A stretch of DNA of 64,000 nucleotides. Origin: Pyxidicoccus xibeiensis. Lineage in GTDB: Bacteria; Myxococcota; Myxococcia; Myxococcales; Myxococcaceae. The stretch lies in the NCBI RefSeq assembly GCF_024198175.1, contig NZ_JAJVKV010000023.1:62001-126000 (forward strand), in the 5' to 3' direction. This document shows positions 24,949 through 33,198 of the stretch, piece by piece; position 1 is the first letter of the stretch, and each line of letters opens with the position of its first letter. The position numbers and the translations under genes are program-made. Below the pieces are notes generated by a model, which was not told the DNA's origin, ran no database searches, and saw nothing but the letters and a program-made list of their open reading frames with translations.

Positions 24949-25856
24949 AGTACGCCTCGCGCCGTGCGGTGGGGCTGGCCCTCACCACCCTCACCGGGCT
25001 GGCCGCGTTCCTCATGGTGGGGATGCTGGCCCTCATCCTGCTGGACGTGTTCGTCAATGGCGCCGGCCACGTCACCTGGACGTTCCTCAGCCAGCCGCCG
25101 AGCGACGGCATGATGGGCGGCGGCATCTTCCCCGCCATCATCGGCACCGCGATGCTCACCCTGCTGATGACGGTGGCGGTGATGCCGGTGGGCGTGCTGA
25201 CGGCCGTCTACCTCCACGAGTACGCCGCGCCGGACTCGCGCCTCGCGCGCTGGGTGCGCGTGGCCGTGGTGAACCTGGCGGGCGTGCCCTCCATCGTCTT
25301 CGGCCTCTTCGGCCTGGGCTTCTTCATCCTCTTCGTCGGCCGGGGCATGGACCGCGTGCTGGGCCATGAAGAGCTGTACTGGGCGCAGCCCGGCATCCTC
25401 TGGGCGTCGCTCACCCTGGCGGTGCTGACGCTGCCGGTGGTCATCGTCTCCACCGAGGAGGCGCTGCGCGCGGTGCCCATGGACCACCGCACCGCCAGCC
25501 TGGCGCTGGGCGCCACCCAGTCCCAGACTCTGGGGCGGGTGGTGCTGCCGGGCGCGCTGCCGGGCATCCTCACCGGGGCCGTGCTGGCCATCTCCCGCGG
25601 CGCGGGCGAGGTGGCGCCCATCCTCTTCACCGGCGCGGCCTACTTCCTCCCGGACCTTCCCAGCAGGCTCAACTCCCAGTTCATGCACCTGGGCTACCAC
25701 ACGTACGTGCTGGCCACCCAGTCCCCGGATGTGGAGGCCACCCGCCCGCTGTTGTATGCGACGGTGCTGGTGCTGCTGCTGCTCACCTTCGCCCTCAACC
25801 TCGTCGCGGTCATCATCCGGACGCGCACGCGCCGCAAGGCCGCGGGCGCCCATTGA
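24945..25856 (+). CDS. pstA: Phosphate ABC transporter permease PstA
   Basis: 303 residues. The first helix LTGLAAFLMVGMLALILLDV is followed by a core with the EAA loop (HRTASLALGATQSQTLGRVVLP) and a Pst-typical GAGEVAPILFTG segment. GTG start at 24945 overlaps the pstC stop (GTGA). The stop is close to pstB. Confidence 0.95.
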   Translation: MKYASRRAVGLALTTLTGLAAFLMVGMLALILLDVFVNGAGHVTWTFLSQPPSDGMMGGGIFPAIIGTAMLTLLMTVAVMPVGVLTAVYLHEYAAPDSRLARWVRVAVVNLAGVPSIVFGLFGLGFFILFVGRGMDRVLGHEELYWAQPGILWASLTLAVLTLPVVIVSTEEALRAVPMDHRTASLALGATQSQTLGRVVLPGALPGILTGAVLAISRGAGEVAPILFTGAAYFLPDLPSRLNSQFMHLGYHTYVLATQSPDVEATRPLLYATVLVLLLLTFALNLVAVIIRTRTRRKAAGAH

Positions 25857-25870
25857 CGGTACGCCATCCC

Positions 25871-26647
25871 ATGTCCATCCAGCACCACACCCCGCGCGCG
25901 AAGATGGAGGCGCGGGAGCTGACCCTGCGCTACGGCACGAAGACGGCCATCAACAAGGTCTCCCTCTCCATCCTGGACAGGCAGGTGACGGCCCTCATCG
26001 GCCCCTCCGGCTGCGGCAAGTCCACCTTCCTGCGCTCGCTCAACCGGATGAACGACCTCATCCCGGGCACCAACCTCACCGGCACCATCCTGCTGGACGA
26101 CACGGACATCAACGACCGCAGCGTGGACGTGGTGGACCTGCGCCGGCGCGTGGGCATGGTCTTCCAGAAGTCCAACCCCTTCCCGAAGAGCATCTTCGAG
26201 AACGTGGCCTATGGCCTGCGCGTGGGCGGGATGAAGGACAAGACGGAGCTCGCCTCCCGGGTGGAGAAGTCCCTGCGCGGCGCGGCCCTCTGGGACGAGG
26301 TGAAGGACCGCCTCAACGAGAGCGCCCTGGGCCTGTCCGGCGGCCAGCAGCAGCGCCTGTGTATTGCCCGCGCCATGGCCGTGGAGCCCGAGGTGCTGCT
26401 GATGGACGAGCCGGCCAGCGCGCTGGACCCCATCGCCACCGCGAAGATCGAAGAGCTCATCCACGAGCTGAAGGCGCACTACACCATCGCCATCGTCACG
26501 CACAACATGCAGCAGGCGGCCCGCGTGTCGGACCGCACGGCTTTCTTCTACATGGGAGAGCTGGTGGAATGCGGGGCGACGGAGCAGATCTTCACCAACC
26601 CGCGCGAGAAGCGCACCGAGGACTACGTCACCGGGAAGTTCGGGTGA
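25871..26647 (+). CDS. pstB: Phosphate ABC transporter ATPase
   Basis: 258 residues. The complete ABC signature set is present: Walker A GPSGCGKST, Q-loop in VFQKSNPFPKS, signature LSGGQQQRL, Walker B VLLMDEP and switch His in VTHNM. It energises PstSCA uptake. I chose the ATG at 25871 over the TTG at 25853 because it matches usual length and is canonical. phoU follows after 21 bp. Confidence 0.96.
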   Translation: MSIQHHTPRAKMEARELTLRYGTKTAINKVSLSILDRQVTALIGPSGCGKSTFLRSLNRMNDLIPGTNLTGTILLDDTDINDRSVDVVDLRRRVGMVFQKSNPFPKSIFENVAYGLRVGGMKDKTELASRVEKSLRGAALWDEVKDRLNESALGLSGGQQQRLCIARAMAVEPEVLLMDEPASALDPIATAKIEELIHELKAHYTIAIVTHNMQQAARVSDRTAFFYMGELVECGATEQIFTNPREKRTEDYVTGKFG

Positions 26648-26668
26648 GCGGAAGAAGGGACATGGGAG

Positions 26669-27355
26669 ATGCCGGCGACCCACACTGACAAGGCCTTCGA
26701 GCAGGACCTGCGGGACCTGCGCGAGAAGCTCCTCGCGATGGGGGCCAAGGTGGAGAACCTCATCGCGCAGAGCATGAAGGCCCTCACCGAGCGCGACAGT
26801 CCGCTCGCGGAGAAGGTCGTCGCGGCGGACAAGGACGTCAACCGCCTGGAGGTGGAGATTGACGAGCTGTGCCGGCGCATCCTCGCGCTGCGCCAGCCGG
26901 CCGCCAGTGACTTGCGCCTCATCACCACCGCGCTGAAGATCGTCACCGACCTGGAGCGCATCGGCGACCTGACGGTGAACATCGCCGAGCGCTCCATGGA
27001 CCTGAACCAGGTCCCCCCGCTGGCCCCGTACGTGGACACGCCGCGGCTGGCGGAGCTGGCGCAGCAGCAGGTGAAGAAGGCCCTGGACGCCTTCGTCTCC
27101 GGCGACGTGCACAAGGCGGAGGAGGTCCTCCAGGGCGATGACCTGCTGGATGCCCTCTTCCTGAAGATCTTCAACGAGCTCCTCGCGTACATGATGGAGG
27201 ACTCGAAGAACATCCGCCGCGCCACGGCGCTGATGTTCATCGCCAAGCACCTGGAGCGCATCGGCGACCACGCGATGAACGTGGCGGAGATGGTCGTCTA
27301 CATGGTGCGGGGCAAGGACATCCGCCACCCGCGCAGCCGCAACCTCACCGACTAG
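26669..27355 (+). CDS. phoU: Phosphate transport regulator PhoU
   Basis: 228 residues, all-helical, with two PhoU repeats. The metal-binding acidic segments appear as IVTDLERIGDLTVNIAER in repeat 1 and IAKHLERIGDHAMNVAE in repeat 2. PhoU links the Pst transporter to PhoR-type kinases and represses the Pho response in phosphate excess. Start ATG 26669 or ATG 26741; the first keeps the full family length. Confidence 0.95.
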   Translation: MPATHTDKAFEQDLRDLREKLLAMGAKVENLIAQSMKALTERDSPLAEKVVAADKDVNRLEVEIDELCRRILALRQPAASDLRLITTALKIVTDLERIGDLTVNIAERSMDLNQVPPLAPYVDTPRLAELAQQQVKKALDAFVSGDVHKAEEVLQGDDLLDALFLKIFNELLAYMMEDSKNIRRATALMFIAKHLERIGDHAMNVAEMVVYMVRGKDIRHPRSRNLTD

Positions 27356-27365
27356 ACAGGCGCGC

Positions 27366-27381
27366 TTCACCCGCCTGTCAC
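27366..27381 (+). promoter_or_regulatory. Pho-box-like repeats upstream of the glucosyltransferase gene
   Basis: TTCAC-N6-GTCAC, cores 11 bp apart, 68 bp before the start of the GT21 gene and just after the phoU stop. Confidence 0.45.
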
Positions 27382-27448
27382 GGCGATTTGCCCCGCGCGC
27401 CCCGCGCGCTTCGCGGACCTGACGCGGGGCGCCTCTAGCGTTCGGGGC

Positions 27449-28663
27449 ATGACCTTCGCTTCCGGCCTCCTGCTCGTCGCCGCCTGCTTCGGCCTCACCG
27501 CCCTCCTCGTCCAGTACCTCTTCGTCCTGCGCCACCGGCGCGAGCCTCCGCGGCCCCTGCCCGAGAGCGCCCGCCGGCCCGGCATCTCCATCCTCAAGCC
27601 GCTGTGCGGCGTGGATGACGACCTGGAGGCCAACCTCGAGCAGTTCGCCCGGCTGGACTACGCGGGCGAGTACGAGGTGGTGCTGGGCGTGAAGGACGCC
27701 CGGGACGCGGCCTTCGCGGTGGCGCGGGCGGCGGTGGCGCGGTGGCCGGGCGTCATGCGCCTGGAGCTCCAGGAGGGGGAGCCCGGGCTGAACCCGAAGG
27801 TGAATCAGCTCATCACCCTGGCGGACCGGGCGCGGCATGACCTCCTGGTCATCAGCGACAGCAACACGCGCGTGGGGGCGGGCTACCTGGAGGAAATCGC
27901 CGCCGGCTTCGCGGACCCGCGGGTGGGCTGCGTGACGCACCCGGTGTCGGGCATCGGTGAGCGCAGCTTCGGCTCGCTGCTGGACAACCTCTACCTGTGC
28001 TCCAGCGCGGCGGCGGGGATGATTGCCGCCAAGCGCTGCGCCAACCAGGACATCGTGGTGGGCAAGTCCATGGCGCTGCGCCGCGAGGACGTGGACGCGC
28101 TGGGCGGCTTCTTCTCCGTGAAGGACGTGCTGGCGGAGGACTACGTCATCGGCCAGTGGGTGACGCGCAAGCTGGGCAGGACGGTGGTGGTGGCGCGCAC
28201 GCCGGTGTTCAACGTCTCGCTGCGCAAGAGCGTCAGCGCCTTCTTCCAGCGCTACCTGCGCTGGAGCGTCATCCACCGCACGGCGGTGAGCCCGGGCACG
28301 TACCTCGCCCAGTCGCTGCTCAACCCGGTGCCGCTCGCGCTGTCGGGTGCCGTACTCGTCCCCTCCCCCACGGCGGGGATGGTGGCCACGGCGGTGGTGG
28401 TGGGCAAGGTGGCGCTGGACCTGCTCACCGTCCGCGCGCTGCGCCCGCAGCCGGTGCCCTGGGACGCGGTGCCGGGCGTGCTCGTCAAGGACGTGCTCCT
28501 CTTCCTGGCGTGGTGGCACGGCCTCGTCTTCCGCACGGTGGACTGGCGCGGCACGAAGCTGCGCGTGGCGCCGGGCACCCGCCTCGTCCCGCTGCGCGCA
28601 CCTGTTGCCGTCCAGACGTCCACCCTTGACGCGGGCGACGAGTTGTTGGACCTCGCGAGCTGA
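27449..28663 (+). CDS. GT21 ceramide glucosyltransferase-like enzyme
   Basis: 404 residues. An N-terminal membrane helix (LLLVAACFGLTALLVQYLFV) is followed by a GT-A domain. The GT21 signatures are PLCGVDDDLEANLEQF, DSNTRVGAGYL (D2), AEDYVIGQWV (D3) and the Q-x-x-R-W motif in FQRYLRWSVIHR; C-terminal membrane helices follow. The family adds glucose to ceramide or a related lipid acceptor (also HpnI-type relatives). Position after phoU with a Pho-box-like repeat suggests phosphate-regulated glycolipid synthesis; this is inference. Confidence 0.85.
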   Translation: MTFASGLLLVAACFGLTALLVQYLFVLRHRREPPRPLPESARRPGISILKPLCGVDDDLEANLEQFARLDYAGEYEVVLGVKDARDAAFAVARAAVARWPGVMRLELQEGEPGLNPKVNQLITLADRARHDLLVISDSNTRVGAGYLEEIAAGFADPRVGCVTHPVSGIGERSFGSLLDNLYLCSSAAAGMIAAKRCANQDIVVGKSMALRREDVDALGGFFSVKDVLAEDYVIGQWVTRKLGRTVVVARTPVFNVSLRKSVSAFFQRYLRWSVIHRTAVSPGTYLAQSLLNPVPLALSGAVLVPSPTAGMVATAVVVGKVALDLLTVRALRPQPVPWDAVPGVLVKDVLLFLAWWHGLVFRTVDWRGTKLRVAPGTRLVPLRAPVAVQTSTLDAGDELLDLAS

Positions 28664-28743
28664 CGCGGTCCTGTTTCACACCTCTCGCGCCACGTTCACC
28701 AGCGGGCCCTGAAGATGCCTTGGGGAATGCCTATCTCCAGGAC

Positions 28744-29577
28744 ATGCCCATCCGGACGCTGGCGCATCTGTCGGATTTGCACCTGGACCTCACCTCGGAG
28801 AGCGATGCCTCCGCACGCGCCCTGGTGGAGGCCCTCCAGGCCGAGCGTGTGGACCACGTGGTGGTGACGGGAGACCTGACGCACCAGGGCGCACGCGCGG
28901 AGTACCAGCGCTTCGGGGAAATCTTCGCGCCCTTCCTGGACACCGGCCGCCTCACCTTCATCCCCGGCAACCACGACCGGCCCGGGCAGGATGTCGGCGA
29001 GCGGTGGATGGACGGACAGAAAGTGCTCACGGTGAAGCAGCCAGGGCTCTACCTGGTCTGCGTGGACTCCACCGGTGTGCACAACCGGAACTACTTCGCG
29101 AGCCACGGGGAGCTGTCGCGTCAGACGCTGGACGCGGTGGACGCGGCGCTGGAGGGCGCCCCGTCCGAGGCCCTGACGGCGGTGCTCATCCACCACCACG
29201 TGCTGCCGCTGCCGGAGGAGAGCTTCCCGGAGCGGCTGGCCACGCGCCTGGGCTGGCCCCACGCGGCGGAGCTGGCCCTGGGCGCAGAGCTGGTGACGCG
29301 CATCCAGGGACGGTGTGACCTGGTGCTGCACGGCCACCGGCACCGCCCTCGCGAGCGGGTGCTGGAGGAGGCCGGGCCCCGGCCGCTGCGCATCTACAAC
29401 GCGGGCAGCTCCACCGAGCTGGGCCGCTTCCGGGTGTTCCAGCACTCGGCTGGCCGCCTGCTCGGCGAGCCGGCGTGGTGCCGCTCGACGGTGCCGGAGC
29501 AGCCGAAGTCGGCGAGCCACAACGTGCGCCCCGCGCTCCAGTACCTCTTCGCGCAGCTCGGCGTGGCGCTGTTCTGA
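28744..29577 (+). CDS. Calcineurin-like metallophosphoesterase (Icc/CpdA-like)
   Basis: 277 residues with all five motifs: SDLHLD, TGDLTHQG, GNHDRPG, HHHVLP and HGHRHRPRE. They resemble the 3',5'-cyclic nucleotide phosphodiesterase (CpdA/Icc) group, though other substrates are possible. ATG 28744 is used; the upstream TTG reading at 28720 is not conserved. The position at the end of the phosphate block may be coincidental. Confidence 0.8.
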   Translation: MPIRTLAHLSDLHLDLTSESDASARALVEALQAERVDHVVVTGDLTHQGARAEYQRFGEIFAPFLDTGRLTFIPGNHDRPGQDVGERWMDGQKVLTVKQPGLYLVCVDSTGVHNRNYFASHGELSRQTLDAVDAALEGAPSEALTAVLIHHHVLPLPEESFPERLATRLGWPHAAELALGAELVTRIQGRCDLVLHGHRHRPRERVLEEAGPRPLRIYNAGSSTELGRFRVFQHSAGRLLGEPAWCRSTVPEQPKSASHNVRPALQYLFAQLGVALF

Positions 29578-29673
29578 GGCCCGCCCGCCTGCTTCCCCGG
29601 CAAGCGCCAATCCACCGCTCGCCGCGAATGATGGAACGCTTCAGCGGCGTTCATCTCCTGTCGGGGAGGATGA

Positions 29674-30057
29674 TTGGCGCGACTCGCAACGGACGATGGC
29701 GCAAGAAAGGTCCTGGTCGTCGATGACGACGCGGACTGGCGGGAGTTTCTCCGGCTCAGTCTGGAGGACCTTGGCTATGAGACGACCGAGGCTTCGGACG
29801 GGCAGGAGGCCCTGGACACGCTGAGACGGGGTGAGCGCTACCGCGTCATGCTCCTGGACCTCAACATGCCGGGCATGAGCGGCCTGGAGGTGGTGGAGCG
29901 GCTGCCACGCGGCCAGAACCACCCTCGCATCGTGTTCCTCACCTCGGCGGCGGCCCAGGACGTGGGCAGCGCGCTGCTGTCCGGCCCGCACTACTACCTG
30001 CCCAAGGGCGCCAGCAGGGACCAACTGTCACTCCTCTTGCAGTCACTTGGGGAGTGA
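29674..30057 (+). CDS. Single-domain response regulator
   Basis: 127-residue receiver. The acidic pair is in LVVDDDADW, the phosphoacceptor Asp62 in LLDLNMPGMSG, and the conserved Ser/Thr and Lys in FLTSAAA and YLPKGAS. It has no output domain. The TTG start at 29674 is supported by GGGGAGG a few bases upstream; no in-frame ATG precedes the beta-1 strand. No kinase is adjacent. Confidence 0.82.
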   Translation: MARLATDDGARKVLVVDDDADWREFLRLSLEDLGYETTEASDGQEALDTLRRGERYRVMLLDLNMPGMSGLEVVERLPRGQNHPRIVFLTSAAAQDVGSALLSGPHYYLPKGASRDQLSLLLQSLGE

Positions 30058-30108
30058 GGCGCAGGCCCCGGGCAGCTAGGGTAGAGGGCCCTTGAGAGGA
30101 GGGCCGTC

Positions 30109-31422
30109 ATCGTCACCGAGCTCGTCATCATCCTGCTGCTGGTCCTCGCCAACGGCGTCTTCGCCGGGGCGGAGCTGGCGGTGCTCTCCCTCCGCCGGAC
30201 CCGGCTGAAGGAGCTGATCGACGAGGGCAGCAGCTCGGCGAAGGCGGTGGAGGCGCTGCGCGCGGACCCGGAGCGCTTCCTGGCGACGGTGCAGATTGGC
30301 ATCACCGTCATCGGCGCCACGGCGGCGGCCTTCGGCGGCGCGAGCATCGCCACCCGGCTGGGCGGCGTGCTGGCGTCGCTGGGCGTGCCCGAGCAGCAGG
30401 CGGACGACGTCGCCTTCGCCGCGGTGGTGGCCTTCGTCTCGTACCTGTCGCTGGTGCTGGGCGAGCTGGTGCCCAAGTCGCTCGCCCTGCGCGCCGGGGA
30501 GCGCTACGCGCTGCTCATCGGCCGGCCCCTGCGCGGGCTGTCCTGGCTGATGCGCCCGGTGGTGTGGTTCCTCACGGCGACGTCCAACGTGGTGCTGCGG
30601 CTGTTCGGCGACAGGACGACCTTCGTCGAGGGCCGGCTGTCCGCGGAGGAGCTGCAGCAGCTGGTGGAGGAGGCGGCGAAGCACGGCACGCTGGACCCGA
30701 AGGCGGGCGAGATTGCCTCGCGGGCCTTCGAGATGGGCGACCTGACGGTGGGCGAGCTGATGGTGCCTCGCGAGGGCATCGTCGCCCTGCGGCGGCACTC
30801 CAGCGCGGACGACATCCGCCAGGTGCTGCTGGAGCGCGGCCACTCGCGCATGCCGGTGTACGAGGACACGCTGGACAACATCGTCGGCTACGTCATCGCC
30901 AAGGACCTGCTCGGGGTGGCCTGGGAGGGCAACCTCATCGTCCTCGAGGACGTGATGCGCCCGCCCTTCTTCCTCGTGGAGTCCATGCGCGCCATGGACG
31001 CGCTGAAGGAGCTGCAGAAGCGGCGCATGCAGCTGGCCGTCATCGTGGACGAGCGCGGCGGCGTGGTGGGCCTGGTGACGGTGGAGGACCTGGTGGAAGA
31101 GCTCGTCGGGGACATCCTGAGCGAGTCGGAGACGCCCGAGGAGTGGGTGAAGCGCGAGGGCCCCTCCGTGGCGGTGGTGCTGGCCTCCGCCAGCCTCCGG
31201 GACGTCAACCGCGAGCTGGGCCTGGAGCTGGACGAGGACCAGGACTACTCGACGGTGGCGGGCCTGTGCATCGCCCTGGCCGGGGGTGCCATCCCGGAGC
31301 CAGGGGCGAAGCTCCAGGCCGAGGGCGGCCTGGTGATTGAAGTGCTCGACTCCACGCCCCGGCGCGTGCGCACCGTGCGCTTCCACCTGCCGGCGCAGGA
31401 GCAGCCCCAGACGGAGGCGTGA
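30109..31422 (+). CDS. CNNM/CorC-type membrane protein (hemolysin C family), apparent ATC start
   Basis: About 437 residues. The DUF21/CNNM membrane domain starts ELVIILLLVLANGVFAGAE. Two CBS motifs follow (GELMVPREGIVAL and VIAKDLLGV regions), then a CorC_HlyC domain at the C-terminus. Relatives take part in Mg or Co homeostasis. No in-frame ATG, GTG or TTG lies between the upstream stop (30082) and GTG 30181, which would delete the first half of helix 1. GAGAGGAGGG (30094-30103) is ideally placed for ATC at 30109, so I propose a non-canonical start. Its last 132 bp are duplicated at 33049-33180. Confidence 0.8.
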   Translation: MVTELVIILLLVLANGVFAGAELAVLSLRRTRLKELIDEGSSSAKAVEALRADPERFLATVQIGITVIGATAAAFGGASIATRLGGVLASLGVPEQQADDVAFAAVVAFVSYLSLVLGELVPKSLALRAGERYALLIGRPLRGLSWLMRPVVWFLTATSNVVLRLFGDRTTFVEGRLSAEELQQLVEEAAKHGTLDPKAGEIASRAFEMGDLTVGELMVPREGIVALRRHSSADDIRQVLLERGHSRMPVYEDTLDNIVGYVIAKDLLGVAWEGNLIVLEDVMRPPFFLVESMRAMDALKELQKRRMQLAVIVDERGGVVGLVTVEDLVEELVGDILSESETPEEWVKREGPSVAVVLASASLRDVNRELGLELDEDQDYSTVAGLCIALAGGAIPEPGAKLQAEGGLVIEVLDSTPRRVRTVRFHLPAQEQPQTEA

Positions 31423-31429
31423 CGAGGGC

Positions 31430-31484
31430 CTGAAATGAAGAAGGGCCGGAAGCCCTGGTGGCGTCCGGCCCTCTTTCATTTCAG
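31430..31484. terminator. Strong bidirectional intrinsic terminator
   Basis: A long stem (CTGAAATGAA..AGGGCCGG pairing with CCGGCCCT..TTTCATTTCAG) lies between convergent genes, the CorC-type gene ending at 31422 and the FN3 lipoprotein gene ending at 31495. The AT-rich outer stem supplies T-tracts on both strands. Confidence 0.85.
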
Positions 31485-31494
31485 CGTGCGACGC

Positions 31495-32742
31495 TCAGCG
31501 CGTCAGGGTCGGGCCCGGAACGACGCCGTCCGGGTCCCACACCGGATCGCTGATTCCCGCCTCGTTCACCGCCTCGACGACCACGCGATAGGACTCGCCA
31601 TTGGTCAGCCCCGTGATCGTGATGTTCAGCTCCGTGGTATCGATGGGCTCCGGGCCACCCGCATCCCTGAACGACACCCGATAGATCTGCACGGGCAGGG
31701 CGTTCGGCTCGGTCGGCGGCTGCCAGCGGGCGTGGACCCGGCCGTCTCCCGGCGTGACCACCAGGTTCGTGGGCGGGGACGGCGGAGAGCGGGGAATCTC
31801 GAACACCCGCGCCGAGGGCGGACCCACGCCAGCGTCGTTCCTGGCGACCGCCTGGAACGAGTAGAGCTTGTCGATCGGCAGGGTGGAGATGGAGAGCGAC
31901 CGCGTGAAGGGAGGGAAGAGGGACGCGGTGCGAACGACCGTCTCCGTCATGCCCTCGCGAATCGTCACCAGGACCTCCTTGACCGGGCTGCCACCGTCGT
32001 CGGCAATCGACGTGGACAGGATGATGAGCGCCGGCGCGTCCCCGCGCCGGGCATCCAGGGTGGGATAACCCGGCACCGTCCGTGGCGTGACGGCGACGGG
32101 CGCCGAGGCCGGGCCCGCGAGCACGGCATTGCTCGCGGCCACGGTGACCGAATAGCGCGTCCCGTTGGTCAGCTCGCTGAACGTGGCGCTCGTCCCCGTC
32201 ACCGTCTGCGTCGCGACGACCGTCTCCCCCGACAGCAGCTGGACGGTATAGCCGGAGATGGCAAGGCCGGGGGCTTCCGGCTCCGTCCAGGTCACCGTCA
32301 CCTCCCGGTCGCCCGGCGTCGCGGTGACGGCACGGGGCGCTCCGGGCCTGTCGTACGGCATGACGGCCGCCGAAACCTCCGAGGCCTCGCTCTCGCCAAC
32401 TTCGTTGATGGCTGCCACGGTGATGACGTACGACGTGCCGTTGGTCAGCCCGGTGACGGTGGCGCTCGTCGTGGTGCTCGTCTCCGTCTTGCGCACCGTC
32501 CCGCCCTCCAGGGCGCGCACGGCATAGCTGGTAATGGACTTGCCGCCGTAATAGGCGGGAGGCGTCCAGGACACCGTGACCTGCGAGTTCCCAGGCGTCA
32601 CCACAAGCTTCGTGGGCGCATCAGGCCTGTCGAAGGCCACGGGAACCCGGTTGTCACCAGGCACGGAGGCCTCGTCACCACAGCCGACGGCTCCGAACAG
32701 GACCAACAGGCTCAACGTGTACGCACCTAGACGATTCGTCAT
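31495..32742 (-). CDS. FN3-repeat lipoprotein A
   Basis: 415 residues. A lipoprotein signal peptide with lipobox FGAVGC (Cys about 21) is followed by four fibronectin-III-like domains. Each begins with a P-x-x-P/W-type strand (TKLVVTPGNSQVTVSW; RAVTATPGDREVTVTW) and closes with GLTNGTSYVITVAA-type loops. Surface-exposed, probably outer-membrane anchored; no enzymatic domain. It is related to the gene at 33199-34155, about 75% identical at DNA level in the parts I compared. ATG 32742 is chosen at the signal peptide; the upstream frame is leader. Confidence 0.8.
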   Translation of the reverse strand: MTNRLGAYTLSLLVLFGAVGCGDEASVPGDNRVPVAFDRPDAPTKLVVTPGNSQVTVSWTPPAYYGGKSITSYAVRALEGGTVRKTETSTTTSATVTGLTNGTSYVITVAAINEVGESEASEVSAAVMPYDRPGAPRAVTATPGDREVTVTWTEPEAPGLAISGYTVQLLSGETVVATQTVTGTSATFSELTNGTRYSVTVAASNAVLAGPASAPVAVTPRTVPGYPTLDARRGDAPALIILSTSIADDGGSPVKEVLVTIREGMTETVVRTASLFPPFTRSLSISTLPIDKLYSFQAVARNDAGVGPPSARVFEIPRSPPSPPTNLVVTPGDGRVHARWQPPTEPNALPVQIYRVSFRDAGGPEPIDTTELNITITGLTNGESYRVVVEAVNEAGISDPVWDPDGVVPGPTLTR

Positions 32743-32987
32743 ACCGCTTCGCTCCTCGCCCACGAAATGGGCGTCAGGAGGAAAAACGTCCCGGAATACC
32801 GGACACTTCCGCCGCAAACAAGAGCACCCGGATACGACCCCGCAGGTACTTCGCGGCAGGGCATCCAGGATTTCGGACCGCAGGCGCGTTGGGCCGGAAG
32901 CAGGGCGGACAGGCGGCGGCGCTCCGGAAAAAACGAGGGCCCGGACTCAGGAGCAACTCGCACCTGACTCCGGGCCCTTGTCTTCTG
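32743..32987. other. Leader region of FN3 lipoprotein A, homologous to the leader at 34156-34394
   Basis: The region contains conserved blocks shared with the leader of lipoprotein B, such as ACAAGAGCAC and GGCAGGGCATCC. It also contains a tRNA-type terminator copy. It is part of the duplicated unit; no gene is seen. Confidence 0.6.
32928..32979 (-). terminator. Copy of the tRNA-Arg terminator next to the tRNA remnant
   Basis: On the minus strand a stem formed by GGGCCCGGAGTC and GAGTCCGGGCCC ends in TCGTTTTTT. It matches the terminator at 34335-34386 with about five substitutions in 60 bp, and remains pairable. Confidence 0.75.
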
Positions 32988-33040
32988 CGCGGGATACAGG
33001 ATTCGAACCTGTGGCCTTTGGCTCCGGAGGCCAACGCTCT
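32988..33040 (-). pseudogene. tRNA-Arg(CCG) 3'-end remnant
   Basis: 53 bp identical to the 3' part of the intact tRNA-Arg gene at 34395-34447. They cover the distal part of the D arm, the anticodon arm with CCG, the T arm and the 3' acceptor strand. The 5' acceptor strand and most of the D arm are missing, so it cannot fold as a tRNA. The break runs directly into the CorC tail fragment. Confidence 0.92.
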
Positions 33041-33048
33041 CTGGCGCC

Positions 33049-33180
33049 ATCCCCGAGCCGGGGGCGAAGCTCCAGGCCGAGGGCGGCCTGGTGATTGAAG
33101 TGCTCGACTCCACGCCCCGGCGCGTGCGCACCGTGCGCTTCCACCTGCCGGCGCAGGAGCAGCCCCGGCCGGAGGCGTGA
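33049..33180 (+). pseudogene. Duplicated 3' end of the CorC-type gene
   Basis: 132 bp matching 31291-31422, including the stop codon, with only four mismatches by eye. It has no start or upstream gene body. It joins the tRNA remnant on the left and ends 18 bp before the stop of lipoprotein B; the terminator that follows the original is absent. Confidence 0.93.
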
Positions 33181-33198
33181 CGCCCTGCCCTCCTGCGC

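Noticed and set aside
28671..28699. A sixth Pho box before the phosphoesterase gene (two TTCAC cores)
   Set aside because: The cores are 20 bp apart, not 11 or 22, so the geometry fails.
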